Assembly: GCA_044228795.1 (NCBI GenBank)
Contig: JBGAUE010000015.1
Coordinates: 1-64,000 of the forward strand
Origin: M0108 sp044228795
Lineage (GTDB): Bacteria > Pseudomonadota > Gammaproteobacteria > Chromatiales > Chromatiaceae
DNA length: 64,000 nucleotides
Reading direction: 5' to 3'
The notes under the pieces were generated by a model, which was given only the letters and a program-made list of their open reading frames with translations, ran no database searches and was not told the origin of the DNA. Below, one piece after another: positions 8,723-20,837 of this stretch (position 1 is its first letter; each line of letters starts with the position of its first letter). The translations under genes were made by a program, and so were the position numbers.

Positions 8723-9492
8723 TGCCATCCCTGGGGATCACCGCCCGCTTTATCATCGCGCTGGTAGGCACGGTGCTGTTCGCCTGGTTCGCGGCCATAG
8801 GCTTTTGGACCCATGATCACATGGAACGACGTGATGCCGCACTCAAGGCCCATGCACACCTGGTCCTGCAAGACCTGACCTCGGCCTTGGAAACTCGGCT
8901 GAGCCTGGGTCTGCCCCTGGCTCAACTGCCGGAGGTGGACCGGCTTCTGGAGGCGGCGCGCCTGAAAATGACTGGGTTGCGGGCGGTGGCAGTGCTGGAT
9001 GAACAGGGACAGGCCCTGTTTTCCACCGACCCGGTGGAAATTGGCGAAACCCTGTTGGATAAGGCGGGAGTGCGGTCGGGCGGTGGCCGGCAGGTCGAGG
9101 GCGACGACGAGATTTTCTGGCTGCCGGTGACCAATGATTACGGCACCCTGGCGGGAGTATCGCTACTCCGCCTGTCCGCTGGCTCCTCCCGGGAGGGTAG
9201 CATCGACTTCGCCTTGTCCTTGACGGTGCGGGCAGCGCCGGCCTTGACTATCCTGTGCCTGCTGGCCATGGCGCTGGGTGCGGGGCTGGCCCGCCGCCTG
9301 GATCGACGTTTGGCCGGGGTGTCGAGCGCCCTGACGAGGCTGAGACAGAACCCCGGGGAGGGGGTGGCCGCCATGGGGGCGGCGGGAGACCTGGGCTTAC
9401 CCCTGGCGGATTTTGCTACCGCCACGGCGGCCCGTCAGCTCAGGTTGGCCGCGGCTGAAGAGGAATTGGTGCGACTTGATGAAATGGCGTGA
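8722..9492 (+). CDS. Membrane sensor-module protein with HAMP-like tail
   Basis: A 256-residue protein. Membrane helix 1 (about 7-30) leads into a periplasmic module with the same order as its operon neighbours: GLPLAQLPEVDRLLEAA, then VAVLDEQGQALFSTDP. A second helix (about 170-190) is followed by a HAMP-like cytoplasmic stretch (RRLDRRLAGVSSALTRL) and a short helical tail, with no kinase, cyclase or phosphatase domain. It may pass its signal to the SpoIIE-type phosphatase encoded two genes downstream by helix-helix contact. It starts on the stop codon of the GNAT-like gene (TAATG). Confidence 0.6.
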   Translation: MPSLGITARFIIALVGTVLFAWFAAIGFWTHDHMERRDAALKAHAHLVLQDLTSALETRLSLGLPLAQLPEVDRLLEAARLKMTGLRAVAVLDEQGQALFSTDPVEIGETLLDKAGVRSGGGRQVEGDDEIFWLPVTNDYGTLAGVSLLRLSAGSSREGSIDFALSLTVRAAPALTILCLLAMALGAGLARRLDRRLAGVSSALTRLRQNPGEGVAAMGAAGDLGLPLADFATATAARQLRLAAAEEELVRLDEMA

Positions 9493-9510
9493 ATCGGGCG
9501 GAGGGTCCTT

Positions 9511-10911
9511 ATGAGGGCCCAGGGCAATCAGGGGATCTCCACTTTCAACCTCGGCGCCGCCGGGCGGTTGCCCTTCCTGGCGACCTTGTTGGCCTTGCTG
9601 GTGTTGGGAGTGGTTTCGCTGCTGGGTTTTAGTGAAACCCGCGAGACCCTGACCGCGGTGCGTGTCGCTGGGGCCACTGCCGCTGCCCGATCCATCGGTA
9701 CCGATCTCAACCGCGCCATCGGCTATGGCGTGCCATTGACCGAATTGCCGGGGGTGGAGTCCTATCTGGCGACGCGGCTGGAGAGTCTGCCCGAGTTACG
9801 GTTTTTCATTGTCACCGGGTCCGATGGACGGCAACTCTATCAGACCGGGCTTAAGGCCAGCCAGGTGGACGCCGTGCTGGCGCATTGGGCGCTGGGGTCA
9901 CTGGCCGAAGCGGAGACCCCGGAGGGGGTGGCCCGGCTGGATAGCGAACCCTTTGCCCTGGTGCGAGTGCCCCTGGTATCGGGTAGCGGCGCTGTGTGGG
10001 CGGCGGTTGAGCCGGGGGAGATAACCCGGGCACTGACCTATAAGATTCTGGTGGCATGGCCTTTTTGGGTGGGTTGTCTGCTGCTGGCCCTGGCTTGGAC
10101 GGCGGTTGCGGTCCGAGGTGGCGTGGTGGAGCCGTTGGCTAGACTGGCGGCGGCCATGGGCGCCGCGGGTGAAGGGCGTTTCGATCGACTCCTGGTCCGT
10201 CGTGCCCGTGATGGCGTGGGCCAATGCCTCTTGGCCTTCAACGCTATCGTCGCCGGTCTGTACGCCCGCCGGCTGGGGGTTATCGCTCAGGCCGAGGGTG
10301 TGCGCCATGCGGTGTTCGATCAAGAGGTCGCTGCCGCTGCGATTCGGGCTCAGGATGCCGTTCTGATGGATTTGGGCGAGGGGCTGGCAACCGTCCCTGC
10401 CCGATGCCATGATCCACGCGCCAGCGATGCCGACCTCTTTGCCTTGGCCATGGCGGCGGCAGGGTTGATGACGAGCACCGACGGGCTTGTGGCGGGCCTG
10501 CCGCCGTTGCCGATTCTCATGGTGGCGGCCGGCTCCCTACTAGTCGGGTTGGCCCTGGGATGGCTCATCGGTTGGCGACGGCTGCTGGCAGTACCGGCGG
10601 CGGCCCTGTTCCTTGCCGCCATCCTGTTCAACGGCTATGTGTTAACCGAAGGTCTGGCGGCGCTGGCGATGGACGGAGCCTCGGGCGGGGCGGTCGGTTT
10701 GGCCTGGGGTCTGGCTTTGCGCCAAAGGCGCGCGGCCAGAATTGCGGGTGGCCTGGGCGGCGGTATCTGGGTCATCCTGGCCGGGTCCCTGGCGGGGATG
10801 GCCCTGGCTTGGGGCCTCCTCGGTGATTCCCTCACCATTACGGTCGGCGCGGCTTTGCTGACGACGATTTCATTGGCGGGGACCCTGACCGCTCCGGGGC
10901 GACCAGGATGA
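9511..10911 (+). CDS. Sensor-module protein with HAMP-like region and polytopic membrane tail
   Basis: A 466-residue protein. A first helix (about 20-40) is followed by a periplasmic module with YGVPLTELPGVESYLATRL and FFIVTGSDGRQLYQ. A second helix (about 185-205) leads into a HAMP-like region with EPLARLAAAMGAAGEGRF and a helical linker. The last 150 residues add about five hydrophobic segments from about residue 328, giving an unusual cytoplasmic-to-membrane return. I do not recognise the C-terminal membrane domain. A GGAGGG ribosome binding site supports the ATG at 9511. It belongs to the same operon as the phosphatase 11 bases downstream. Confidence 0.55.
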   Translation: MRAQGNQGISTFNLGAAGRLPFLATLLALLVLGVVSLLGFSETRETLTAVRVAGATAAARSIGTDLNRAIGYGVPLTELPGVESYLATRLESLPELRFFIVTGSDGRQLYQTGLKASQVDAVLAHWALGSLAEAETPEGVARLDSEPFALVRVPLVSGSGAVWAAVEPGEITRALTYKILVAWPFWVGCLLLALAWTAVAVRGGVVEPLARLAAAMGAAGEGRFDRLLVRRARDGVGQCLLAFNAIVAGLYARRLGVIAQAEGVRHAVFDQEVAAAAIRAQDAVLMDLGEGLATVPARCHDPRASDADLFALAMAAAGLMTSTDGLVAGLPPLPILMVAAGSLLVGLALGWLIGWRRLLAVPAAALFLAAILFNGYVLTEGLAALAMDGASGGAVGLAWGLALRQRRAARIAGGLGGGIWVILAGSLAGMALAWGLLGDSLTITVGAALLTTISLAGTLTAPGRPG

Positions 10912-10921
10912 AAATGCCGAC

Positions 10922-12994
10922 ATGCTGCTGAGATCCCGCATCATTGTCTTTGTTCTGCTCGTGGTGTCCGCGGTCGCCGGGCTGGTCTTTACGGTGGGTG
11001 CCCTGCGCGAGGCGGAACTCGACCGCCGTATTGTGGAGTTGCGGTTGCAGCAACTGGAACAGGCCTGGAGTTTTGCCCTGATGGGAGTCGCCGACGATAT
11101 TGCGGAGCGACTCATGAGCCAGGCGGCCTTGTCCGAAACCCGGTTGATTGATGCCGTTCAGCGCAAGGACCAGCAGGCCTTGGCCCGTTTGGCCGAGGCC
11201 ACCTTTATGGATACAGGCCTCTTGCGGGTCGACATCCTGGGGGACAGCGGCCAATTACTGTGGGCGAGTGGGGATGGCATGGATCAGGCGCCGCTCTTGG
11301 GGGCTAGCCGTCTGGCGGAGATACGGCAGAATGGTCGCGCCATCAGTGGCGCCCGGGCCCTGACCGGCGGGGATCTGGGGGTGGTGGGCGCGGTCTCGGT
11401 CGTGGACCCAGGAAGTGAGCGCCTGGTGGGGGGAATCGCGGCTGCAATGCCCCTGAACAAGGCGTTTGAGGCCTTTCAAAATGCGACAGGCGGCCGGCTC
11501 TATGTCAGTGATGCGGCGGGCCATCGGGTTTTTGGCAGAGACGAGGGCTTATGGTGGCGAGCACGGCGGGCCACAGCCCCCAACCGGCGCGGCCTCACCC
11601 TGATCAATTACGACGGCCGTTATCAGGAGGTAGCACTCTTGCCCGTCGCCGATCTCATGGGGGGGCGCTTGGCGACCCTATTGCTGGTGCGTGATGTGAC
11701 CGAGGGGGTGGCAACCCGAATACTCTGGAACAAGGCCCTGGGGGGTGCGATCGTCCTTGTCTTTGTGGTCGCCATGCTGTTGCTGTACTTTTATCTACGC
11801 CGTAATTTCGAGGTGCTGGATGATGCGGTGGCGGCACTCCATGATCTGACGCGAGGCCAGCGCGGTGGCTACGTCGAACTGCCGCATGGGTCCGATGAGA
11901 TTGGTCGCATTGCCGAGGCGGTTGAGGCCTTTGGCCAGGCGGTGGGCGAGGTGGCGCACGCGGGCCTCCAGCGTGAACGCCGCCAGCGTCGCCAGCAGCG
12001 CTTCATCCATCGCCAAATGGAGCAATTGGCCGGGACCCTGCAAGCTGAGGCGCGCAGTGAGTTGCTGGATGAATTAGGTCAGATAGAGACAGCGGTCAAC
12101 GATCCCCAGTCAGCCCAGTCCAAGGGGGTGGGTGACGAACTGGGTTTGATCGCCCTGGGTTTTTCGCGGCTGGCAACCAAGGTCAGCGTGCAGCAGGTGC
12201 AACTCACCCAATTGGTCCGCGACCTCCGTGAAGCGCTCGAGGACAAGCGCAAGCTGATTAGTCTGCAACAGGAACTGGCCATTGCCGCCAGCATGCAATT
12301 GTCGATCCTGCCGCGACATTTCCCGGACCTGCCGATGTTGGACATGATTGCCAGCATGGTCCCAGCCAAGGAAGTAGGCGGGGATTTCTACGATTTCTTC
12401 GATGTGCGCGAGGGTGTCCTGGGGGTGGTGGTGGCGGATGTGTCGGGCAAAGGAATTCCCGCCGCCTTCTTCATGTTGATCAGCCGCACCATGTTACGCA
12501 CCGTTGCCGTGGTGGGCGCGGGGCCTGCAGAAACCCTGTCACGGCTGAACAACCTGCTGGCAGCGGAAAATGAACAGACCATGTTCGTCACGGTTTTTTA
12601 TGCCGAAATCGAACTGGCCACCGGGGTGATTACCTATTGTAGCGGTGGTCATAATCCGCCCTATGTGGTGCGGGCCGGGGGGGAGGTGGAAGTGGTGGTC
12701 CCCACGGTGGGTCTGGCGCTGGCAGCCTTCTCGGATATGCCCTTCAGCGAGAAGACCCTGACCCTGAGGCGTGGAGACTCCCTGTTCATGTACACGGATG
12801 GCGTTAACGAGGCCTTCGCCGTCAACGATACCATGTATGGGGTTGAGCGCTTGCAACAGGCCCTGGCCGCTGGCGGGTCGCCACCTTCAGCCGCGGTGGC
12901 ATTGGATCGGGTCTTGTCAGATCTCACGGTCTTCACCCGCGGAGCGGCGCAATCCGACGACATTACCGCTATGGTGGTGCACTGGAACGGCTAA
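10922..12994 (+). CDS. Membrane HAMP-SpoIIE (PP2C) serine phosphatase
   Basis: A 690-residue protein with a membrane helix (about 6-28), a large periplasmic sensor (about 29-275), a second helix (about 277-299), HAMP, a helical linker (about 350-490), and a C-terminal SpoIIE/PP2C domain. The metal-binding acidic residues sit in KEVGGDFYDFF, VVADVSGKGIPAAFF, FMYTDGVNEAF and SDDITAMVV. RsbU-like phosphatases of this type dephosphorylate a STAS-domain antagonist and so control an anti-sigma kinase. No STAS or RsbW-type gene is present in this window, so the target is unknown. As the last gene of the operon it is the clearest output enzyme for the sensor set upstream. Confidence 0.85.
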   Translation: MLLRSRIIVFVLLVVSAVAGLVFTVGALREAELDRRIVELRLQQLEQAWSFALMGVADDIAERLMSQAALSETRLIDAVQRKDQQALARLAEATFMDTGLLRVDILGDSGQLLWASGDGMDQAPLLGASRLAEIRQNGRAISGARALTGGDLGVVGAVSVVDPGSERLVGGIAAAMPLNKAFEAFQNATGGRLYVSDAAGHRVFGRDEGLWWRARRATAPNRRGLTLINYDGRYQEVALLPVADLMGGRLATLLLVRDVTEGVATRILWNKALGGAIVLVFVVAMLLLYFYLRRNFEVLDDAVAALHDLTRGQRGGYVELPHGSDEIGRIAEAVEAFGQAVGEVAHAGLQRERRQRRQQRFIHRQMEQLAGTLQAEARSELLDELGQIETAVNDPQSAQSKGVGDELGLIALGFSRLATKVSVQQVQLTQLVRDLREALEDKRKLISLQQELAIAASMQLSILPRHFPDLPMLDMIASMVPAKEVGGDFYDFFDVREGVLGVVVADVSGKGIPAAFFMLISRTMLRTVAVVGAGPAETLSRLNNLLAAENEQTMFVTVFYAEIELATGVITYCSGGHNPPYVVRAGGEVEVVVPTVGLALAAFSDMPFSEKTLTLRRGDSLFMYTDGVNEAFAVNDTMYGVERLQQALAAGGSPPSAAVALDRVLSDLTVFTRGAAQSDDITAMVVHWNG

Positions 12995-13118
12995 CCGCCC
13001 GCCGCAGGCCCGCCCCGCCTGACCCCGCAGGAACGTGGGCAAGGGCGAGGTTCGCCGGCCCTGGATGGGTGGTGGTCAACAGGAACATCCGGCCAGGTTG
13101 GGATAACTCCGGGGGATC

Positions 13119-13796
13119 ATGACGAACCTTATTCTTCTTGAGGATGATCGCGAGCTGCGGGAGGAGGTGGCGGACTTTCTACGTGGCCAGGGGCATGAGG
13201 TACGGGAGGCCGGTAGCAAGCGGGAATTCCGCACCCTATTCGCCGCTCAGGCCTGTGAAATAGCCATTCTTGACCGCCGCCTGCCCGATGGCGACGGCAT
13301 GGATCTGATCGCCGAGGGCCAGGCCGGAGCCTGGCGCTGCGGCTTCATTCTCATGACGGCTCGCGATGCCTTCCGGGACCGCATCGATGGCTTTGACGTG
13401 GGGGCGGACCATTACCTCACCAAGCCCGTCAATCTCGACGAACTGGCGGTCATTCTCAGGTCCCTGGCCCGCCGTCTGCATCTCGAGCCCCACTGGCGAC
13501 TTAATCTGATGCTGGGTCTTCTCCACGCCCCCAATGGGATCCGCGTTGAACTTACCGGTCTGGAGGCGGCCTTTCTGGCTGTTCTGGGGGGGCATCCCAA
13601 TCACCCCCAGGATCGGCGTCAGCTCGTTCTGGACCTTGGCAAGGATTATCGCAGCTATGACTCGCGCAACCTGGATGCCCTCCTGAATCGCCTGCGGAAA
13701 AAGGTGCGGAAGGCCTCAGGTCTGGATTTGCCGGTGCAGACCCGCCACGGGCTGGGCTATATGCTGGTCGGTCGGTTGGAGCGGGAAGGGGACTGA
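13119..13796 (+). CDS. OmpR/PhoB-type response regulator
   Basis: A 225-residue DNA-binding regulator with an N-terminal receiver and a C-terminal winged helix. The receiver shows the acidic pair in LLEDDREL, phospho-acceptor Asp52 in AILDRRLPDGDG, a Thr in LMTARDA and the Lys in YLTKPVNL. The C-terminal half has LTGLEAAFLAVLGGHP, NLDALLNRLRKKV and RHGLGYMLVG, typical of the OmpR winged helix. A GGGGGAT stretch precedes the ATG. The histidine kinase gene that converges from the right is only 19 bases away, so the two are a likely cognate pair. It may also close the signalling chain of the upstream sensor operon. Confidence 0.9.
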   Translation: MTNLILLEDDRELREEVADFLRGQGHEVREAGSKREFRTLFAAQACEIAILDRRLPDGDGMDLIAEGQAGAWRCGFILMTARDAFRDRIDGFDVGADHYLTKPVNLDELAVILRSLARRLHLEPHWRLNLMLGLLHAPNGIRVELTGLEAAFLAVLGGHPNHPQDRRQLVLDLGKDYRSYDSRNLDALLNRLRKKVRKASGLDLPVQTRHGLGYMLVGRLEREGD

Positions 13797-13815
13797 GGGG
13801 CCTCGCCTGCAGGAA

Positions 13816-15738
13816 TCAATGGCCCACTGCCCGGTTCCCCGTCGGCAACCAGAGGCTGAACTCACAGCCGCCCCCCTCCAGATTCATCACCCGTGCCTCC
13901 CCGCCATGGCGGCGCGCTACCTTGTCAACCAGATAGAGACCCAGGCCGGCGCCGGGTCCAGCGGTGTTGTGACCGCGCCGAAAGCGCTTGAAGATCACCG
14001 GCAGATCCGCCGCCGGCACCCCAGCCCCAGCATCCTGGACCCGGATGGCAATGCCTTGACTCACCTCCTGAAGCCGCAGATAGACCGGGCTGGCCGGGGG
14101 TGAATGCCGCCGGGCGTTTTGCAACAGGTTACGAATGGCGAGGCGGATCAGGTCGGCATCGCACGGGCAGGGCGGAAGGGGCGATACCTCCAGGATGATC
14201 TCGGCCCCCGGGGTTCCCTCCAGGTCTTCCAGGGCGGAGCGACAGACCCGCTCCAGGTCGTTGGGGATCGGGTACAGGGGCCTATCGGCGCTGGCCAACC
14301 GCTCCGCCGAGAGATAATCGTCCATGAGTCGCGCCAGGCGCTGACTGGCACGGCGAATCTTCTCTCCCCGTGCCCGCCCCTTGGCATCCAGGCCCGGATC
14401 TAGCAACAGGTTATGGGCCGCGGCGTCGATGATGCTCAGGGGGTTGCGTACCTCGTGGGATACCAGGGCGAGAAAGTCCTCCTGCTCCTCCCGCAGCCGG
14501 CGCTCCGTTGCCGCCAGGGCCTCTGCCTCCGCCTTTTCCCGCCGCAGCCGTTTTTGGTCGGAGAAAATGGCTAGGCTCATCACCAGCGCCTGGGTCAGGG
14601 CGCCGATGGCATAGCTGTTATCCCGCAGAAGTCCGGGCGAGATCCAGGCCTGGTTGCGCGCCAGACTCATGGCAAGGCCCAGGCCATAGAGACCAAAGGC
14701 CAGCAGAAGGATGCGGGTGCGTTCATTGCCCCGCCAGGCGGTAGGGACAGCCAGGGCCATGGAAATGAGGATAAAGAGCAGGCTGGCCGGTTGGACTAGG
14801 GTTATGGCCAGGCCGTAATCACCGGACAGGACCAGAGCCAGTCCCAGGCCGGCGACGAGATTCGCCCCCCCTGCCAGCGCCCACCCCGTTGAGGGTGCTT
14901 CCGCCGGTATGCCCGCATAGACGAGGATGAAGCGTTGCATCACCGGCAGTGACAGGCAGATCAAGGCCCCCATGGTGCCGTTGGCCAGACCGGGAATCCA
15001 GAAGCCTGGCTGCGCCTGCTGGAGCCAACCACTGGCGAGCAGCGTGACGAGCAGGTTCATGGATACATAGAGACTATAGAGGTACTGGATGCGCTCCTGG
15101 GTCCACATCCAGAAAATGGAGTGGAAGAGGACGATGAGGGCATAGATGCCAAAGTAGAGTCCCCAGACCCGGGCCTCGGCCATGGCCGACTCGGTAAAGG
15201 CGAGGGGTGGCCAAAGGGATAGCTCCGGGGCCAAGGGAGTGCGGGATTGAAGACGCAAAAAATAGGTATTGAGCCCCGGCTCCAAGGTCAGGCGGAACAG
15301 GGGCTGACGGTAATCGACCTCCCGCTGCGTCCAGGGCCAAGACTGGCCCGAGTGTCGTTCAATGAAGCCGCCGCCCGCCTGGGGGGCGTAGAGACGCACG
15401 TCCTCGAGGGTGGCGGGAGCAATTTCCAGCCAGGCCTCTGTTGGCGCCCTGGATTCCTGGTTCAGGGTGAAACGAAGCCATAGGGCCCCCGGGATGATGC
15501 CGCCCAATAAATGATAGGACAGGGGGGTAAAGAGGCCGGCACGCCCATTGGCTACCTCATCGATACTCCACTGGGCCTCGGGATCGACGATCACCTCCAG
15601 ATAGCCGGAGAGGTCCAGCTTGCCAGCGGCCGTCGGGCTCGTGGCCGCGACGGGCAAGGCCGCCAGCCAGAACCAAAGTAGCCACCAAGGGTAATGACGT
15701 ACAAGACCTAGCCACATGAAGCGGCATATTAGCCGCAT
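13816..15738 (-). CDS. 7TMR-DISM sensor histidine kinase
   Basis: A 640-residue kinase. A signal sequence (to about residue 33) is followed by a periplasmic 7TMR-DISMED2 domain (about 45-185; GALWLRFTL and PGLNTYFLRLQSRT are typical) and seven membrane helices (about 190-400). A coiled coil, HisKA (H-box FLALVSHEVRNPLS, His428) and HATPase (NLLQNARRHSP, DAGAGVP, GAGLGLYLV) follow. DISMED2 domains often bind carbohydrates. There is no receiver domain, so it needs a separate partner, most likely the convergent OmpR-type regulator. A decayed relative of its N-terminus lies near 20.5 kb. Confidence 0.9.
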   Translation of the reverse strand: MRLICRFMWLGLVRHYPWWLLWFWLAALPVAATSPTAAGKLDLSGYLEVIVDPEAQWSIDEVANGRAGLFTPLSYHLLGGIIPGALWLRFTLNQESRAPTEAWLEIAPATLEDVRLYAPQAGGGFIERHSGQSWPWTQREVDYRQPLFRLTLEPGLNTYFLRLQSRTPLAPELSLWPPLAFTESAMAEARVWGLYFGIYALIVLFHSIFWMWTQERIQYLYSLYVSMNLLVTLLASGWLQQAQPGFWIPGLANGTMGALICLSLPVMQRFILVYAGIPAEAPSTGWALAGGANLVAGLGLALVLSGDYGLAITLVQPASLLFILISMALAVPTAWRGNERTRILLLAFGLYGLGLAMSLARNQAWISPGLLRDNSYAIGALTQALVMSLAIFSDQKRLRREKAEAEALAATERRLREEQEDFLALVSHEVRNPLSIIDAAAHNLLLDPGLDAKGRARGEKIRRASQRLARLMDDYLSAERLASADRPLYPIPNDLERVCRSALEDLEGTPGAEIILEVSPLPPCPCDADLIRLAIRNLLQNARRHSPPASPVYLRLQEVSQGIAIRVQDAGAGVPAADLPVIFKRFRRGHNTAGPGAGLGLYLVDKVARRHGGEARVMNLEGGGCEFSLWLPTGNRAVGH

Positions 15739-15800
15739 GGCGCCAGGGCGTCATGTCGCTCGTTCCCCAAGCTGCGGCCTGACCCTTGCGGTGTGGGTCC

Positions 15801-16208
15801 TCAATGGGTCCTTATTTGCACCATCCGTTCCAGATCCTGGGCCTCGAAGTCCATGCCAAAGGTCTCCCCGGGGTTAAGGCTGATGGCAAAGCCGATTCCC
15901 AGTTTCTCCAGTATCCAGGTGAAATCCACCACCAGGCCGCCGCCATAGCCGGGGTAATCGCTGACAAAGTGCTTGGCCCGCTCGGGGCTGGTAAAGAGCA
16001 CCAGGACCTCGCCCGTGTCCGTCTGGATCTTGAGGGGCCGGGCGGCGCCCCGATCCGTCTGGAGCCCGCCAATCTGGTGTCGCTCGTAGATGGGCATGAA
16101 GACCTCGGAACCGAGGAGGGTGGCGATGAAATCCTCAGCGGGAATCTGGCCTTCCTGGGCGGCGATAAGCTGACGTTCCAGGTCATTCTGCGGGGCGAAT
16201 AGGGACAT
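15801..16208 (-). CDS. SseB-like protein
   Basis: A cytoplasmic protein of about 135 residues resembling the N-terminal SseB domain (enhanced serine sensitivity family): APQNDLERQLIAAQEG, EVFMPIYE, EVLVLFTSPERAKHF and GFAISLNPGETFGMDF in the usual order. The molecular role of the family is poorly defined. I start it at the ATG at 16208, which has AGGA upstream. A TTG at 16244 would add 12 residues. It lies 62 bases upstream of the 7TMR-DISM kinase gene in the same direction. In the diverged duplicate near 20.6 kb this gene is missing. Confidence 0.65.
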   Translation of the reverse strand: MSLFAPQNDLERQLIAAQEGQIPAEDFIATLLGSEVFMPIYERHQIGGLQTDRGAARPLKIQTDTGEVLVLFTSPERAKHFVSDYPGYGGGLVVDFTWILEKLGIGFAISLNPGETFGMDFEAQDLERMVQIRTH

Positions 16209-16345
16209 GAAGGGGGCTTCCTGGGCCTTGAAGTAGTCGAGCAAAGCTGGGGGTCATCCGCGGTGGGTTCAAGCCGGGGAGGGATAGTTTCGGGTCGGTC
16301 GCCCCGGGGAGAGGCGCACGGATATGAGCCCGACAGGCTAATGTA

Positions 16346-16443
16346 CTCCCAAGCAGCGAATCAGCGAACATGGGTGTCATTGCGATGCCAGGCCTGGGGT
16401 AATATGGTTTCGGTCCCGGAAGCCTATGTCAGATCGACGACCT
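16346..16443. repeat. Diverged ~95-bp repeat, copy A
   Basis: Matches 20682-20776 at roughly 80% identity by eye, with shared blocks such as CGAATCAGCGAAC, ATTGCGAT, GATATGGT/AATATGGT, CGGAAGCCTA and CAGATCGAC. The two copies flank the NMT1-type hybrid kinase gene in direct orientation. Confidence 0.75.
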
Positions 16444-16716
16444 CCGCTGTTCGTCGACGAGGGCCATTAGGTCATGGACGCGGCGATCGGGGTGGCCTAC
16501 TGTGCGGTCAAACGATGAGTTAAGCCATTGAGTGAAAGGACTTTCGAGGCGAATGCCAATATCGGCGAAGTCTCGCGGCTTCCCCCGGGGCCGCTCCGGG
16601 TCGCCCTCAAGCGGCGCGCGGCCAGTCGGGAACCGCTCCTGAGACGGCCAGAGGATTGCGGCGGTGACCGGCTCGGAGGTGCAGGGACTCCTCATCCCGG
16701 AACCGCCCTCACCCTG
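16444..16716. other. Leader region of the NMT1-type hybrid kinase gene
   Basis: The kinase reading frame stays open back to 16528, but the translated leader lacks protein-like composition and the signal peptide only begins at 16717. I read this as an untranslated leader holding the promoter. No specific promoter or regulator site could be named. Confidence 0.4.
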
Positions 16717-20397
<3,681 letters not shown>

Positions 20398-20461
20398 TGG
20401 GACTTGGGTATCCCTTCCCCCTGGGTCTGCGTCAGCTATCTGTGCCCCAGTGGTGCTGGCC

Positions 20462-20610
20462 TGGCTCAGCCTTGGGCCAATCAATGCTTCTCCGGACAAG
20501 GGGGCAAAGACGCCGGCCCGCCCACGGCGACCCCGGCGATGTTCCATCTGGCCTCGGGATCGAGGAGGGTCTCCAGATGTCCGGCCAGGTCCAGATGACC
20601 CGGCAACTTA
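20462..20610 (-). pseudogene. Decayed N-terminus of a 7TMR-DISM kinase
   Basis: Read on the - strand this stretch encodes LPGHLDLAGHLETLLDPEAR and then, after a frameshift, RAGVFAPLSGEALIG. These align with GKLDLSGYLEVIVDPEAQ and RAGLFTPLSYHLLGG near the N-terminus of the intact kinase at 13816-15738. Stop codons and the frameshift show it is not functional. The rest of the gene is absent: the NMT1-type kinase gene ends 64 bases away. Confidence 0.65.
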
Positions 20611-20681
20611 GTCCCCGGCTCCATGCCGCCCCGTGCCCCCCTTTGCCGGGCCGACTACTGGGAAGGCTGGCCTCAATGGGT

Positions 20682-20776
20682 CCCCAAGCAACGAATCAGC
20701 GAACCAGGCTGAAATTGCGATACTAAGCCTGTGGTGATATGGTCCTTGCCCCGGAAGCCTAAGCCAGATCGACCAC
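20682..20776. repeat. Diverged ~95-bp repeat, copy B
   Basis: Counterpart of 16346-16443. It directly follows CCTCAATGGGTCC, a string also found at 15801-15815 at the end of the SseB-like gene. Copy B therefore looks like copy A with the SseB-like gene removed. It lies just upstream of the BREX locus. Confidence 0.7.
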
Positions 20777-20837
20777 CAATGGGTACGGGCGCAGCCGTCA
20801 GCCAGGGTTCCTAATGTTGCGCAGGGGAGGATCGGGA

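Noticed and set aside
16528..16716. N-terminal extension of the NMT1-type kinase to an earlier start
   Set aside because: The extra 63 residues have no protein-like character and would bury the signal peptide. The start at 16717 fits an exported domain.
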